A stretch of DNA of 64,000 nt from Chromobacterium vaccinii (GCF_000971335.1 NZ_JZJL01000014.1:36419-100418); one strand, 5' to 3'; positions 9,667-20,057 are shown, counted from the stretch's first letter. Numbers and translations are program-made. The notes: generated from the letters alone by a model not told the origin.

Positions 9667-10667
9667 CTATCCGCTTGGCGCATGCGAGCCTGAATGGAAA
9701 GGGTCGCCGGCCGGATCGGCTGCGCCGGCGAAGCAAAGGCCGATGGGCGGAAGGGGCTGGGGATGTCCGGGCGCGATGACGATGGCCGGATTCATCAGGC
9801 CCGCAGCCAGCAGCCGGAGATCGAACAGCAGGTCCAGCGCATGCGCCATCGCTTGAGCGCGGCCGGCGAACGCGGCGTCCAGGTGGCTGAGAAAGTCGGC
9901 GTAGCATGCCGAAAAACGCGCCAGCAGCGCCTGCTCCGGGCTGCCGGGCGGGTAGTCGTCAAGACGGACATTGGCCGGCATCGGCCATACGCTGTCCGGA
10001 TCAAAGCCGGGCGGGGAGTCTGACGCGGCGAAGGCGGCCAGCCCGTCGCAAAGCGGAGCATGATGGCTGGCCAATTCGTTGAGCGCGGCCAGCGCGTCGT
10101 CCAGCCCGCGGATGGCGGCGATCGGCGGGCCGGGGGGATAATCGAGCGCCTGGCTGCGCCTGGCGTCGAAATTCAGCTGTTTATGACATTGTTGGAACCC
10201 TTCCCGCAAGGAAAGGTAAAAGCCGGCCGATCCGGCATGTCTGTTTTCGCCATCGCGAGAGAGCGCGATCTGCGGCAGCAGAACATCGCGAAGCAGACGG
10301 GGGCTGAACGGTTCTATGCCCATGGCCGGCGCCTCCGGCGCCAGCGGCGGCGATGACGGGTAAGCCGGCGCAAAGCCGGGCAGCGCCACGCGCGGCTGTC
10401 CGCCGATGGCGATCTGCAGGTTGGCGGCCAGCGCCATCCGCCGCATCTGCGACGCGATCGCCTCCTCAAGCAGAATGGACAGCGCGCGGTTGGCCGCGGG
10501 CTTCAGCGACAGCCAAGCGGCGAGCAGGGGTGGGATCAGGCTATGTTCGCGCCGCAGCGCCTGCTGCAACAGGGAAGGGAGCCTGTCGGCGAAGGCAGGC
10601 TTTGTATGTCGCGGACGCCGGCCTGCTGCGCCGTTGCTTGCCGGAGGGGGCGGTGCGATACGCTCAT
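9667..10667 (-). pseudogene. Ferritin-like (VioB/iminophenyl-pyruvate dimer synthase type) protein, probably frameshifted
   Basis: The intact reading frame (300 codons, first usable start a TTG at 10569) begins straight in the domain with QQALRREHSLIPPLLAAWLS, the opening of the ferritin-like domain of the VioB and iminophenyl-pyruvate dimer synthase group. An ATG with AGGAAAA 9 bases upstream lies at 10667 and encodes MSVSHRPLRQ...VRDIQSL in the other frame, which looks like the missing N terminus. One base gained or lost around 10570-10610 would join them. The usual metal-ligand segment EEMLHM reads SQMRRM here, so Glu and His ligands are lost. A decayed or non-metal paralogue is likely. 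Confidence 0.6.
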
Positions 10668-10911
10668 GCCGGATTTTCCTTGAGAGAGGGACGCGCCGCT
10701 ACTGGCGTCGCCAACGGAGGAAGCATGGCGGCGCGGTTTCCCCGCTGGGAACTGTTCTTTGGTGTAGACGGCGCTGCGCGCCCGATAGGCGCGGCATGGA
10801 ATGTCGTTGGTATTTTTATGGGAGGGGGAACCAAACCGCCGCCATTCGCCCTAATATGTCGTTTTTGTTACGAGTCTTCGCGCCCGTGCGGCCGCGTTTC
10901 ACTGCAAGCCG
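10668..10911. other. Gap between ferritin-like gene and PAP2 gene
   Basis: No gene recognised. It should hold the divergent promoters. An AT-richer patch (TATTTTTATGG, about 10810-10820) lies about 95 bases before the PAP2 gene. Confidence 0.4.
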
Positions 10912-11514
10912 ATGCCCCAAATCGAAATCCTGAATCAATCGTTGTTCCTGCTGATCAACGCTACGCCGGAAACCTCTCCGCTGGCCATCAAACTGGCCGC
11001 CTTTATCGCCCAGGACGTCATGCGCCTGCTGCCGCTGTGGCTGGCCGCGCTGTGGCTGTGGGGCCGGCCGGCTCTGCGCGACGTCATTCTGAAATCGGTG
11101 GCGCTGACGGTTGTGGCCTTGCTCGGGAATTGGCTGATCGGCCTGGCCTGGCCGCATCCGCGGCCGTTCGCCATCCCGCTTGGCCATACTTTCCTGCTGC
11201 ATGATGCCACGCCGTCCTTCCCCAGCAATCACGGCACCATTTTCGCAATGATGGCTTTGTGCTGGTGCTTCAGCCCGGCGCGTGGCTGGGGCTGGTTGCT
11301 GGCGATCGCCGGCGCGGCGGTGGCCTGGTCAAGGGTATTCCTCGGCGTGCATTTCCCGCTGGACATGCTGGGCGCCTTGCTGGCATCCGTTTTCTGGTAC
11401 GCTGCCTTGTCGCCGCTGTGGTCGCGCAAAGGCGAAGCCTTGACCGAGTCGCTGGAGTCGCTGTACCGCCAGTTGTTGGCCAAACCGATCGCCGCCGGGC
11501 TGATCAGGCGCTGA
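10912..11514 (+). CDS. PAP2-family membrane phosphatase (undecaprenyl-diphosphatase-like)
   Basis: 200 residues with several membrane helices. The three-part PAP2 phosphatase signature is complete: HPRPF (about 83), PSFPSNHG (about 101-108) and SRVFLGVHFPLD (about 141-152), including the catalytic histidines of the last two parts. Size and layout fit BcrC/YbjG, which recycle the undecaprenyl carrier lipid for cell wall synthesis; a general lipid phosphate phosphatase is the alternative. Followed after 28 bases by an MFS transporter on the same strand. Confidence 0.85.
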   Translation: MPQIEILNQSLFLLINATPETSPLAIKLAAFIAQDVMRLLPLWLAALWLWGRPALRDVILKSVALTVVALLGNWLIGLAWPHPRPFAIPLGHTFLLHDATPSFPSNHGTIFAMMALCWCFSPARGWGWLLAIAGAAVAWSRVFLGVHFPLDMLGALLASVFWYAALSPLWSRKGEALTESLESLYRQLLAKPIAAGLIRR

Positions 11515-11542
11515 GCTCGCCTGGTGCTCCCGGCGACGCGCG

Positions 11543-12766
11543 ATGCCGACGGGAGCTTTCGTGCCGCAATCTTCCACTCCGTTTTCCACTGCTCGCCCGG
11601 CCATGCCGCGCGGCGTCTGGGTTCTGGGCGTCGTCAGCCTGCTGATGGATGTTTCGTCCGAGTTGGCGCACAGCCTGCTGCCGCTGTTTCTGGCCGGCAC
11701 CCTGGGCGTGCCGGTGCTGGCCATCGGCCTGATCGAGGGCGTGGCCGAGGCCACCTCGCTGATCTGCAAGGTGTTCTCTGGCACATTCAGCGACTGGTTG
11801 GGCAAACGCAAGCCCCTGCTTTTGCTGGGCTACGGCCTGGCGGCTTTCTCCAAACCGCTGTTTCCCCTAGCCGACTCCGCCTCCACCGTGCTGTTCGCGC
11901 GCTTTGTCGACCGCGTGGGCAAGGGCGTGCGCGGCGCGCCGCGCGACGCGTTGATCGCCGACATCACGCCGCCGGACATCCGCGGCGCGGCTTTCGGCCT
12001 GCGCCAGAGCATGGACACCGTCGGCGCGGTGCTTGGTCCGCTGCTGGCGATCGGCCTGATGCTTCTTTACCGCGACGATATCCGCAGCGCGCTATGGTGG
12101 TCGCTGCCGCCGGCGCTGCTGGCGGTGGCCGCCATCTGGCTGTGGGTGCGGGAGCCGGCAGAGCATGGCGAGGCGCGCGCGCCTGCCTTTCTGTTCAGCC
12201 GAGCTGTCTTTTCTCAATTTTCAGCAGGCTTCTGGGGCGTGGCCGGGCTGGGCGCGGTGTTCACGCTGGCGCGCTTCAGCGAGGCCTTCCTGGTGCTGCG
12301 CGGTGCGCAGCTGGGCTTGCCGCTGGCCTGGGCGCCGCTGACGATGGTGGCGATGTCGGCCAGCTACGCGCTCAGCGCCTATCCGCTGGGCTGGCTGTCG
12401 GACCATGTCAGCCGCGCGCGGCTGCTGCAGTTGTCCCTGCTGTTGCTGATAGCGGCCGATCTGGCGTTGGGAGCGGCCGCGGGGCCGGCGATGTTGCTGG
12501 CGGGCGCGCTGCTATGGGGCCTGCATCTGGGCTGCAGCCAGGGTTTGTTGTCGGCGCTGGTGGCCCAGACCGCGCCGCCTGGCCTGGCGGGATCGGCATT
12601 CGGCTTGTTCAACCTGATCTGCGGCGCGGCGACGCTGTTGGCCAGCGCGCTTGCCGGCGCTTTGTGGCAGGCCTGGGGCGCGGCTGCGGCCTTTCACGGC
12701 GGCGCGGCGTTCGCGGCGGCGGCCTTGCTGCTCGGCCTGGTTTTGCGCCCACTGAGACAGTTCTGA
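11543..12766 (+). CDS. Major facilitator superfamily transporter
   Basis: 407 residues with about 12 hydrophobic helices. The loop after helix 2 has FSDWLGKRKPLLLLGYG, the MFS motif A pattern, and a second copy-like SDHVSRARLLQLS is in the C-terminal half. The segment RFVDRVGKGVRGAPRDALIAD is typical of a family of inner-membrane exporters of unknown substrate. The start is uncertain: ATG at 11543 has no strong ribosome site and the ATG at 11603 is an alternative. It shares strand and spacing with the PAP2 gene. Confidence 0.82.
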   Translation: MPTGAFVPQSSTPFSTARPAMPRGVWVLGVVSLLMDVSSELAHSLLPLFLAGTLGVPVLAIGLIEGVAEATSLICKVFSGTFSDWLGKRKPLLLLGYGLAAFSKPLFPLADSASTVLFARFVDRVGKGVRGAPRDALIADITPPDIRGAAFGLRQSMDTVGAVLGPLLAIGLMLLYRDDIRSALWWSLPPALLAVAAIWLWVREPAEHGEARAPAFLFSRAVFSQFSAGFWGVAGLGAVFTLARFSEAFLVLRGAQLGLPLAWAPLTMVAMSASYALSAYPLGWLSDHVSRARLLQLSLLLLIAADLALGAAAGPAMLLAGALLWGLHLGCSQGLLSALVAQTAPPGLAGSAFGLFNLICGAATLLASALAGALWQAWGAAAAFHGGAAFAAAALLLGLVLRPLRQF

Positions 12767-12782
12767 TGTGGAGTGTTTTGAC

Positions 12783-12814
12783 TGTGCGCACATTGCCTGT
12801 TTTTTAAGCGCACA
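12783..12814. promoter_or_regulatory. Inverted repeat upstream of cyuA
   Basis: Seven-base arms TGTGCGC (12783-12789) and GCGCACA (12808-12814). The left arm is part of a perfect palindrome TGTGCGCACA. It lies between the MFS stop and cyuA and may be a weak terminator or an operator; no regulator for it is visible nearby. Confidence 0.3.
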
Positions 12815-12889
12815 AAACGACAAGTTGATGGTAAAGTAAATGTAAAGTTATTTGCTTATATCAATTTGTTATGTGTCGGCGGAGTGAGC

Positions 12890-14182
12890 ATGTCTGAACG
12901 TGAAGTTAGGTTGTGGCCGGAATTCGTCAAGGCCCTGAAACAGGAAGTGGTGCCGGCCCTGGGCTGCACCGAGCCGATTTCGCTGGCGCTGGCCGCCGCG
13001 CTGGCGACCCGCGAGCTGGGCAAGGCGCCGGAGCGCATCGACGCCTGGGTATCGGCCAACCTGATGAAGAACGGCATGGGCGTGACCGTGCCCGGCACCG
13101 GCACCGTCGGCCTGCCGATCGCGGCCGCCGTCGGCGCGCTGGGCGGCGACCCGGACGCCAAGCTGGAAGTGCTGAAGAATCTGACCATCGAGCAGGTGGC
13201 CGCCGGCAAGCGGATGCTGGCAGACGGCAAGGTCAAGCTGGGCGTGGCCGCGGTGCCCAACATCCTGTACGCCGAGGCCTGTGTCTGGCATGGCGACGAG
13301 TGCGCGCGCGTCGCCATCGCCGACGCCCACACCAATGTGATCAAGATCGAGCTCAACGGCGAAGTGAAGCTGAAGCGCGAAGCCGCCGACGCCAAGCCGG
13401 TGGAAAGCTACGATCTGGGCGACGCCACCGCGCGCGACGTCTACGAGTTCGCGATGCGCGCGCCGCTGGACAGCATCGCCTTCATCCACGACGCGGCGGT
13501 GCTGAACAGCGCGCTGGCCGACGAGGGCATGAGCGGCAAGTACGGCCTGCACATCGGCGCCACGCTGCAGCGGCAGATCGAGGCCGGCCTGTTGTCCGAG
13601 GGCCTGCTGTCCAACATCCTCACCCGCACCACCGCCGCGTCCGACGCGCGCATGGGCGGCGCCACGCTGCCGGCGATGAGCAATTCCGGCTCCGGCAACC
13701 AAGGCATCGCCGCGACCATGCCGGTGGTGGCGGTCGCCGAGCACGTCAAGGCCGACCAGGAAACTCTGATCCGCGCGCTGGCGCTGTCGCACCTGATCGC
13801 CGTCTACATCCACACCCGCTTGCCGAAGCTGTCGGCGCTGTGCGCGGTCACCACCGCGTCGATGGGCGCGGCGGCCGGCATGGCCCAGCTGCTGAATGGC
13901 GGCTACCCGGCGGTCAGCATGGCGATCTCCAGCATGATCGGCGATCTGGCCGGCATGATCTGCGACGGCGCGTCCAATAGCTGCGCGATGAAGGTCTCCA
14001 CCTCGGCCGGTTCCGGCTACAAGGCGGTGCTGATGGCGCTGGACGGCACCCGCGTCACCGGCAACGAGGGCATCGTCGCCCACGACGTGGACGTGTCCAT
14101 CGCCAACCTGGGCAAGCTGGCTACCCAGGGCATGGCTCAGACCGACACCCAGATCCTGCAGATCATGATGGACAAGCGCTGA
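12890..14182 (+). CDS. cyuA: L-cysteine desulfidase CyuA / UPF0597 family
   Basis: 430 residues. The family breaks L-cysteine into pyruvate, ammonia and sulfide with an oxygen-sensitive [4Fe-4S] cluster and is related to iron-sulfur serine dehydratases. Cysteines in likely cluster positions are in [14 protein letters not shown] (about 26) and [11 protein letters not shown] (about 360-368). Also conserved are NSGSGNQGI (about 268) and the Gly/Ala-rich helical half. I chose the ATG at 12890 because GGAG sits seven bases upstream; the frame is open to a TTG at 12866. Transcribed alone, with a good terminator after it. Confidence 0.87.
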   Translation: MSEREVRLWPEFVKALKQEVVPALGCTEPISLALAAALATRELGKAPERIDAWVSANLMKNGMGVTVPGTGTVGLPIAAAVGALGGDPDAKLEVLKNLTIEQVAAGKRMLADGKVKLGVAAVPNILYAEACVWHGDECARVAIADAHTNVIKIELNGEVKLKREAADAKPVESYDLGDATARDVYEFAMRAPLDSIAFIHDAAVLNSALADEGMSGKYGLHIGATLQRQIEAGLLSEGLLSNILTRTTAASDARMGGATLPAMSNSGSGNQGIAATMPVVAVAEHVKADQETLIRALALSHLIAVYIHTRLPKLSALCAVTTASMGAAAGMAQLLNGGYPAVSMAISSMIGDLAGMICDGASNSCAMKVSTSAGSGYKAVLMALDGTRVTGNEGIVAHDVDVSIANLGKLATQGMAQTDTQILQIMMDKR

Positions 14183-14204
14183 GCGCGGTTCAGCACGATG
14201 CGAC

Positions 14205-14229
14205 AAGCCCGGCGACGCCGGGCTTTTTT
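14205..14229 (+). terminator. Rho-independent terminator after cyuA
   Basis: Stem GCCCGGC / GCCGGGC with a three-base loop followed by six T, starting 22 bases after the stop. Confidence 0.88.
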
Positions 14230-14247
14230 CTTGCCGCGCGGCGGGTT

Positions 14248-15057
14248 TCAACGGGAAGCCAGGTATTGCGCCGGCGGCGCGCCCAGCGCGCGGCGGAACA
14301 TGGCGATGAAGTTGCTGGGCGAGGCGTAGTCCAGCGCGTCCGACACTTGGGCGACGGTGCGGCCGGACGCCAGTTGTTCCATCGCCCATACCAGCTGCGC
14401 CTGCTGCCGCCAGCGGGTGAAGCTCATGCCGGTATCGGCCTGGATCAGCCGGCGCAGGCTGCGGCCGGACAGCGCGCCCCGCGCGGCCCATTCTTCCGCT
14501 GAATAGTTTGCGGCCGGGTCGGCCAGCATCGCGCTGGCGATCTTCTGCAGCCGCGGATCGGACGGCATCGGCAGATGCAGCGCTTCGCGGGCCGCTTGCC
14601 GGATCTCGTCGAGGATGACGGCGGCGATGCGCCGCTGTTCCGGCTGATGCGGCGCATCGGGCCGCCATGAGGCCGCCCGCCGCACCAGCTCCCGCAGCAG
14701 CGGCGAGATGGCCAGCACGCAGGGCTGGGACGGCAGCAGGCCGCAACAGCTGGGCAGCAGAAACACGCTCCAGCCGTTCAATGCGCCGCTGACGCGCACC
14801 CGGTGCGGCGTGTCCGGCGGCAGGTAACCGGCGCGGTGCGGCGGCAGCAGCCAGGAGCCGCGCGGCGTCTGGACGTGGATCAGCCCGTCGCTCACGCAAA
14901 ACAGCTGGGCGCGAGCATGCCGGTGCCAGTCGTATTCGCGGGCGCCCAGCCGGTATTCGCGGCCGGCCTCGTCGCCGCCGTTGAGCGCGATCAGCTCCGG
15001 GCCTTCCAGCCATTCGCTGAAGTTGGTGGGAGTGGGGGTCGATTCCATGCTGGCCAT
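14248..15057 (-). CDS. AraC-family regulator with cupin sensor domain
   Basis: 269 residues. The N-terminal half (about 30-120) has the cupin pattern of effector-binding AraC proteins, including YDWHRHARAQLFCVSDG. The C-terminal 100 residues hold two helix-turn-helix motifs, ending TVAQVSDALDYASPSNFIAMFRRALGAPPAQYL, the AraC signature. It is divergent from an FAD monooxygenase gene, which it probably controls. The start could be the second Met (codon 4). Confidence 0.88.
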   Translation of the reverse strand: MASMESTPTPTNFSEWLEGPELIALNGGDEAGREYRLGAREYDWHRHARAQLFCVSDGLIHVQTPRGSWLLPPHRAGYLPPDTPHRVRVSGALNGWSVFLLPSCCGLLPSQPCVLAISPLLRELVRRAASWRPDAPHQPEQRRIAAVILDEIRQAAREALHLPMPSDPRLQKIASAMLADPAANYSAEEWAARGALSGRSLRRLIQADTGMSFTRWRQQAQLVWAMEQLASGRTVAQVSDALDYASPSNFIAMFRRALGAPPAQYLASR

Positions 15058-15172
15058 TATTCACTATTTCTTGTCCAGATAGCGCTATATCGATGATTCC
15101 GACTGGCCCGACAATGATGGCGCGGGGCTTGGCGTGGCTTGCCGCCGCATTCATCTGAAACGGAGAGTCATC

Positions 15173-16321
15173 ATGAGCAGCGTGATCATTGTCGGCGGCG
15201 GCATCGGCGGTCTATGTCTGGCGCAGGGGCTGGAGCGGGCGGGCATCGAGTTCGAGGTGCTGGAGGCGGATGCGGGACCGCAGGTCAGGGACCAGGGTTA
15301 CCGCTTGCGGATAGACGCGATGGGCCAGCGCGCCTTGCGCCAGTGCCTGCCGCCGGAATTGTTCGAGTTGTTCCGCGCCAGCTGCGCGGTCAGCGGGCCG
15401 GCGCGCTTCGTCGATCCGCAGATGAATCCCTTGCCGGGCCGGCGGCCGGAGAGCTGGCGGAAAAACGCCGGCGCGGGCCAGGCAAACGGCGACTTGAGCG
15501 CGGATCGGCAGGTGTTGCGCGACATTCTGAGCCACGGCCTGGAGGCGCGCATCCGCTGGGGGCGGAGGGCGAGGAGATTTGAGCGTGGCGGCGATGGCGT
15601 CGTCGTGCACTGTGCCGACGGCGCTGAACACCAGGCGGATCTGGCCGTGGCCGCCGACGGCCTGCATTCGCCGCTGCGCCGGCAATGGCTGCCGCAGGCG
15701 GAGCCGGAAGCGATCGGCGCGCTGAATCTTTACGGCAAGGCCGCGCTGGGCGGCGTCGATCCAGCCTTGCTGGACGGTCCGACCGTGGTGTTCGCCGATG
15801 GCTTCACGCTGGTGATCGAGCCGATGCGTTTCCGCGCGCCGATGGAAACGCTGGCGGCGCTGCATGCGCCGGATTGCCGGCTGAGTCCGGCGGCGGACTA
15901 CGTCTACTGGGCGCTGTTCGGCAGGATGGAGTGCCTGGGAGGGACATTCGAGGAAGCGGGCGGCAGCTTGCGCCGGCGCGTCGAGGACGCTGCGCGCGGC
16001 TTGCATCCGAGCCTGTCTGCCTTGCTGGCGAGGACCGAGCCGGAAACGATCAAGGGTCGGGAGGTGAGGATGGCGAGCCATGTGCCGATGTGGCCGACCG
16101 GGCGGCTGACCGCGCTGGGAGACGCCATCCACGCGATGAGTCCGGCCGGAGGCGTCGGCGCCAACACCGCGCTGGCCGACGCGGCGATGCTGGCGGCCTG
16201 CCTGGCCGAAGGCGATGTCGGCCAGGCTGTCGCCCGTTACGAGGCCGAGATGCGGGGCCGGGCCGAGCAGGCGCTGGCGGCGACGCGCGCCGGGACCGAG
16301 CGCCTGCTGCGGCGCGCTTGA
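15173..16321 (+). CDS. FAD-dependent aromatic monooxygenase-like oxidoreductase
   Basis: 382 residues of the PHBH-type flavoprotein monooxygenase family. N terminus SSVIIVGGGIGGLCLAQGL is the dinucleotide-binding fold, LAVAADGLHSPLRR (about 157) is the DG motif, and TALGDAIHAMSPAGGVGAN (about 310-328) is the second FAD/ribityl site. The ATG at 15173 has GGAGAG six bases upstream. Substrate unknown; the family hydroxylates aromatic or polycyclic compounds. It is divergent from the AraC regulator and convergent with cysB (two-base gap). Confidence 0.85.
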   Translation: MSSVIIVGGGIGGLCLAQGLERAGIEFEVLEADAGPQVRDQGYRLRIDAMGQRALRQCLPPELFELFRASCAVSGPARFVDPQMNPLPGRRPESWRKNAGAGQANGDLSADRQVLRDILSHGLEARIRWGRRARRFERGGDGVVVHCADGAEHQADLAVAADGLHSPLRRQWLPQAEPEAIGALNLYGKAALGGVDPALLDGPTVVFADGFTLVIEPMRFRAPMETLAALHAPDCRLSPAADYVYWALFGRMECLGGTFEEAGGSLRRRVEDAARGLHPSLSALLARTEPETIKGREVRMASHVPMWPTGRLTALGDAIHAMSPAGGVGANTALADAAMLAACLAEGDVGQAVARYEAEMRGRAEQALAATRAGTERLLRRA

Positions 16322-16323
16322 GT

Positions 16324-17253
16324 CTACTCCTGCGTCGCCGGGCTCAGCGCCTGGCGAACGCTCTGCTCGTTCAGCGCCGGCGCGCACAGCTCGATGAAGC
16401 GGTAGGCGTAGCTGCGCAGATAGTGGCCGCGGCGGATGGCGATGCGGCTGGTCTGCTGGCCGAACAGCGGCGGCCCGTCCACTACTTTGACGCCGGCGTC
16501 GCGGCGCGGATCCACGGCCATCGAGGCGACGATGCCGACGCCCAGCTCCAGCTCGACGTAGGTCTTGATCACGTCGGCGTCCAGCGCCGCCATCACGATG
16601 TCGGGCGCCAGGCCGGCCTCGGCGAAGGTGTTGTCTATCTTGGCCCGGCCGGTGAAGCCGTGGTGGTAGGTGACGATGGGGTGCTCGGCCAGCGCGTCCA
16701 GCGTCAGAGGCTCGCGGTGCAGCGGATGCTCGGGCGGGGCGATCACGCAGTGGTGCCAGCTGTAGTAGGGGAAGGACACCAGTTCCGACACCTCGGTCAC
16801 CGCTTCGGTGGCGATGCCGATGTCGGCGTCGCCGGCCAGCAGCAGCCGCACCAGCTCTTCCGGGCTGGCCTGGTGCAGCACCAGGTGCACGCGGGGGAAG
16901 GCGCGCTTGAACTCGGTCACCACCTGCGGCAGCGCGTAGCGCGCCTGGGTGTGGGTGGTGGCGATGGTCAGCTGGCCTTCGTCGCGCAGGCTGAACTGCT
17001 GCGCCAGGCGTTTGATGTTGCCGGCGTCCAGCAGCATGCGCTCGACGATGGTCAGCAGCTCCTTGCCCGGATCGGTCAGGCCGAGGAAGCGCTTGCCCTT
17101 GCGGATGAACAGCTCCACGCCCAGTTCGTCCTCCAGGTCCTTGATGTGCTTGCTGACGCCGGATTGGGAGGTGAACAGCGCGTTGGCCACCTCGGTCAGA
17201 TTGAAGCCCTGGCGCACAGTCTCGCGGATGATGCGCAGTTGCTGGAAGTTCAT
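16324..17253 (-). CDS. cysB: LysR-type regulator CysB of sulfur assimilation
   Basis: 309 residues. The N-terminal helix-turn-helix reads [20 protein letters not shown]...[13 protein letters not shown], diagnostic of the CysB/Cbl subgroup, followed by the periplasmic-binding-like effector domain with the [11 protein letters not shown] segment (about 98-109), the sulfate/acetylserine-binding loop region. CysB activates sulfur uptake and reduction genes under sulfur limitation. Here it is the last gene of the sulfate transporter operon, with its start overlapping the cysA stop, so it would be co-expressed with its targets. Confidence 0.93.
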   Translation of the reverse strand: MNFQQLRIIRETVRQGFNLTEVANALFTSQSGVSKHIKDLEDELGVELFIRKGKRFLGLTDPGKELLTIVERMLLDAGNIKRLAQQFSLRDEGQLTIATTHTQARYALPQVVTEFKRAFPRVHLVLHQASPEELVRLLLAGDADIGIATEAVTEVSELVSFPYYSWHHCVIAPPEHPLHREPLTLDALAEHPIVTYHHGFTGRAKIDNTFAEAGLAPDIVMAALDADVIKTYVELELGVGIVASMAVDPRRDAGVKVVDGPPLFGQQTSRIAIRRGHYLRSYAYRFIELCAPALNEQSVRQALSPATQE

Positions 17254-18320
17254 GCCTTTTCTCCTTCCGCGGCGAACACGCGTGCGGCGCGCGCCTGCAG
17301 CCGCACCGCCTGTCCGACGGCGAGATCGGCCAGCAGGGGCGCGTCGGCCGGCAGTTCGGCGTCGAAGGATTGGCCGGCCAGCTCGTCGCGGCCCTCCAGT
17401 TCGATGCGGGACAGCCCGCCCAGCGTCAGCACCCGCTGCACCCGCGCCGGCAGGCCGGCGCCGTGTTCCGGCAGAATGGCCAGCTCGTGCGGACGGATGA
17501 AGGCCTCCACCGGCTGGCCGTGCGGCAGCTGGTGGTCGGCGGCCAGCGTCTGCCCGCCGACGGCCACCGCGCCGGCGGCGCTGACGCCGCGGACGCGGTT
17601 GGCGCTGCCGAGGAAGCCGTAGACGAAGGCGCTGGCCGGTTGGCCGTACACTTCGGCCGGCGAGCCGATCTGCTCCACCTTGCCGTGGTTCATCAGCACC
17701 ACCCGGTCCGCCACTTCCAGGGCTTCTTCCTGGTCGTGGGTGACGAAGATCGAGGTGATGTGCAGCTCGTCGTGCAGCTTGCGCAGCCAGCGACGCAATT
17801 CCTTGCGCACCTTGGCGTCCAGCGCGCCGAACGGCTCGTCCAGCAGCAGCACGCGCGGCTCCACCGCCAGCGCGCGGGCCAGGGCGATGCGCTGGCGCTG
17901 GCCGCCGGACAGCTGGGCCGGCAGGCGGTCGGCCAGCCAGTCCAGCTGCACCAGGTCCAGCAGCGCGTGCACCTTGCGCGCGATCTCGGCTTCGGACGGG
18001 CGCTCGCGGCGCGGCTTCATCCTGAGGCCGAAGGCGACGTTGTCGAACACGCTCATGTGGCGGAACAGCGCGTAGTGCTGGAACACGAAGCCCACCTGGC
18101 GCTCGCGCACGTGGGTGGCGGAGGCGTCCTGGCCGTCCAGCAGCACGCGGCCGGCATCGGCCTGCTCCAGGCCGGCGATGATGCGCAGCAGCGTGGTCTT
18201 GCCGCAGCCGGACGGGCCCAGCAATGCCACCAGCTCGCCGCCGGGGAAGTTGAGGCTGACGTCGTCCAGCGCGGCGAAGTCGCCGAAGGCCTTGCGGATG
18301 TTTTCTACTTGTATGCTCAT
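17250..18320 (-). CDS. cysA: Sulfate/thiosulfate ABC transporter ATP-binding protein
   Basis: 356 residues. Walker [10 protein letters not shown] (about 36), signature [16 protein letters not shown] (about 136), Walker [14 protein letters not shown] (about 157) and switch His in [16 protein letters not shown]-type C-terminal domain follows (from about 240). N terminus [20 protein letters not shown] is typical of CysA. It energises sulfate import with CysT and CysW and is one base from cysW. Confidence 0.95.
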   Translation of the reverse strand: MSIQVENIRKAFGDFAALDDVSLNFPGGELVALLGPSGCGKTTLLRIIAGLEQADAGRVLLDGQDASATHVRERQVGFVFQHYALFRHMSVFDNVAFGLRMKPRRERPSEAEIARKVHALLDLVQLDWLADRLPAQLSGGQRQRIALARALAVEPRVLLLDEPFGALDAKVRKELRRWLRKLHDELHITSIFVTHDQEEALEVADRVVLMNHGKVEQIGSPAEVYGQPASAFVYGFLGSANRVRGVSAAGAVAVGGQTLAADHQLPHGQPVEAFIRPHELAILPEHGAGLPARVQRVLTLGGLSRIELEGRDELAGQSFDAELPADAPLLADLAVGQAVRLQARAARVFAAEGEKA

Positions 18321-18321
18321 C

Positions 18322-19200
18322 TCAGTTTTCCTTGACGCTGCGCCATTCCACCCAGCTCTTCAGCGCCAGCGTGACCAGGGCCAGCAAGGCCAGCAGGGAC
18401 GCCACGGCGAAGGCCGCGGCGAAATTGTACTCGTTGTAGAGGATTTCCACGTGCAAAGGCAGGGTATTGGTTTCGCCGCGGATGTGGCCGGACACCACCG
18501 ACACCGCGCCGAATTCGCCCATCGCCCGCGCGTTGCTGAGGATCACGCCATACAGCAGCGCCCAGCGCACATTGGGCAGGGTCACGTGCCACAACACTTG
18601 CCAGCCGCGCGCGCCCAGCACCACCGCGGCTTCCTCCTCCTCGCGGCCCTGGGCTTCCATCAGCGGGATCAGCTCGCGGGCGATGAAGGGCACGGTGACG
18701 AACAGCGTGGCCAGCACGATGCCGGGCACCGAGAAAATGATCTTGATCCCGTACTCGGCCAGCCACGGCCCCAGCCAGCCTTGCTGGCCGAACACCAGCA
18801 CGAAGATCAGGCCTGCGACGACGGGCGACACCGAGAACGGCAGGTCGATCAGCGTGATCAGCAGCTGTTTGCCGCGGAAGTCGAAGCGGGTGGCCGCCCA
18901 GGCGGCGGCCACGCCGAAGGCCAGGTTCAGCGGCACCGATACCGCCGCCGCCAGCAGCGTCAGCCTCACCGCCGCCAGCGCGTCGGGCTCGGACAGCGCG
19001 GTCAGGTAGGTATCCCAGCCCTTGGCCAGCGCCTCGGCGAACACGACGATTAGCGGCAGCAACAGGAATACGGCGAAGAAGCCCAGCGATAGAGTCAGGA
19101 TGGTCCATTTGACGGCGCGCGACTCGCGGGTGGCGGCGCGGGATTCCAGCTGCGCGGCCTTGTCCGCCGCCGGGCGCGGATGGGTGATGGCGGCGCTCAT
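18322..19200 (-). CDS. cysW: Sulfate ABC transporter permease CysW
   Basis: 292 residues with six predicted membrane helices. The ATPase-contact EAA loop is [20 protein letters not shown] (about 183-202), and the subunit has the typical [18 protein letters not shown] segment. It pairs with CysT to form the sulfate channel. Its start overlaps the cysT stop by four bases. Confidence 0.94.
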   Translation of the reverse strand: MSAAITHPRPAADKAAQLESRAATRESRAVKWTILTLSLGFFAVFLLLPLIVVFAEALAKGWDTYLTALSEPDALAAVRLTLLAAAVSVPLNLAFGVAAAWAATRFDFRGKQLLITLIDLPFSVSPVVAGLIFVLVFGQQGWLGPWLAEYGIKIIFSVPGIVLATLFVTVPFIARELIPLMEAQGREEEEAAVVLGARGWQVLWHVTLPNVRWALLYGVILSNARAMGEFGAVSVVSGHIRGETNTLPLHVEILYNEYNFAAAFAVASLLALLALVTLALKSWVEWRSVKEN

Positions 19201-20057
19201 CGGGCGGCTCCCGCGCGGCCGTGGCGGCGCGCGCTCCAGAACTGCAGGCCGTTGATCGCCAGCAAGAGCAGGAAGGACGCGGCCAGCATCACGCTGGCGA
19301 TGGCGGCCGCGCCGGCGTAGTCGAACTGCTCCAGCTTGCTGATGATCATCAGCGGCGTGATTTCCGACACCATGGGCACGTTGCCGGCGATGAAAATCAC
19401 CGAGCCGTACTCGCCGACCGCGCGGGCGAAGGCCAGCGCGAAGCCGGTCAGCAGCGCCGGCTGCAGCGTGGGCAGGATCACGTGGCGGAAAATCTGCCAG
19501 CGGCGCGCGCCCAGGCAGGCGGCGGCTTCCTCCAGCTCGGACTCCAGGTCTTCCAGCACCGGCTGCACGGTGCGCACCACGAAGGGCAAGCCGATGAACA
19601 CCAGCGCCACCAGCACGCCCAGCGGGCCGAAGGCCACCTTTACGCCCAGCGGCTCCAGGTATTGCCCCAGCCAGCCGTTGCCGGCGTAGAGCGCGGTCAG
19701 CGCGATGCCTGCCACTGCCGTCGGCAGCGCGAACGGCAAGTCCACCAGCGCGTCCACCAGGCGCTTGCCGGGAAAGTGGTAGCGCGTCAGCGACCAGGCC
19801 AGCAGCAGGCCGAACACGCTGTTGATGGCGGCGGCGGCCAGCGCCATGCCGAAGCTGAGCCGGTAGGACGCGAGCACGCGCGGCGAGGCGGCGGCCTGCC
19901 AGAAGCTTTCCAGCGGCTGGCCGGCGGCGCGCAAGGCCACCGCGGCCAGCGGAATCAGCACCAGCAGTGACAGATAGCTGACGGTGAATCCCAATGACAG
20001 GCTGAAGCCGGGCAGGACGCGGGGAGGGCGGGGTGGCGGGGCGAGTGTCGCTGACAT
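19197..20057 (-). CDS. cysT: Sulfate ABC transporter permease CysT
   Basis: 286 residues with six predicted membrane helices and the EAA loop LEEAAACLGARRWQIFRHVI (about 174-193). The N terminus PGFSLSLGFTVSYLSLLVLIPLAAV matches CysT/CysU. I chose the ATG giving MSATLAPPP because GGA lies seven bases upstream; the frame is open four codons further. It is the first gene of cysTWA-cysB, 506 bases downstream of sbp. Confidence 0.94.
   Translation of the reverse strand: MSATLAPPPRPPRVLPGFSLSLGFTVSYLSLLVLIPLAAVALRAAGQPLESFWQAAASPRVLASYRLSFGMALAAAAINSVFGLLLAWSLTRYHFPGKRLVDALVDLPFALPTAVAGIALTALYAGNGWLGQYLEPLGVKVAFGPLGVLVALVFIGLPFVVRTVQPVLEDLESELEEAAACLGARRWQIFRHVILPTLQPALLTGFALAFARAVGEYGSVIFIAGNVPMVSEITPLMIISKLEQFDYAGAAAIASVMLAASFLLLLAINGLQFWSARRHGRAGAAR

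Noticed and set aside
12869..15154. A 761-codon minus-strand frame covering cyuA and the AraC gene
   Set aside because: It mixes the antisense of cyuA with an out-of-frame read of the AraC gene; neither part resembles a protein family.
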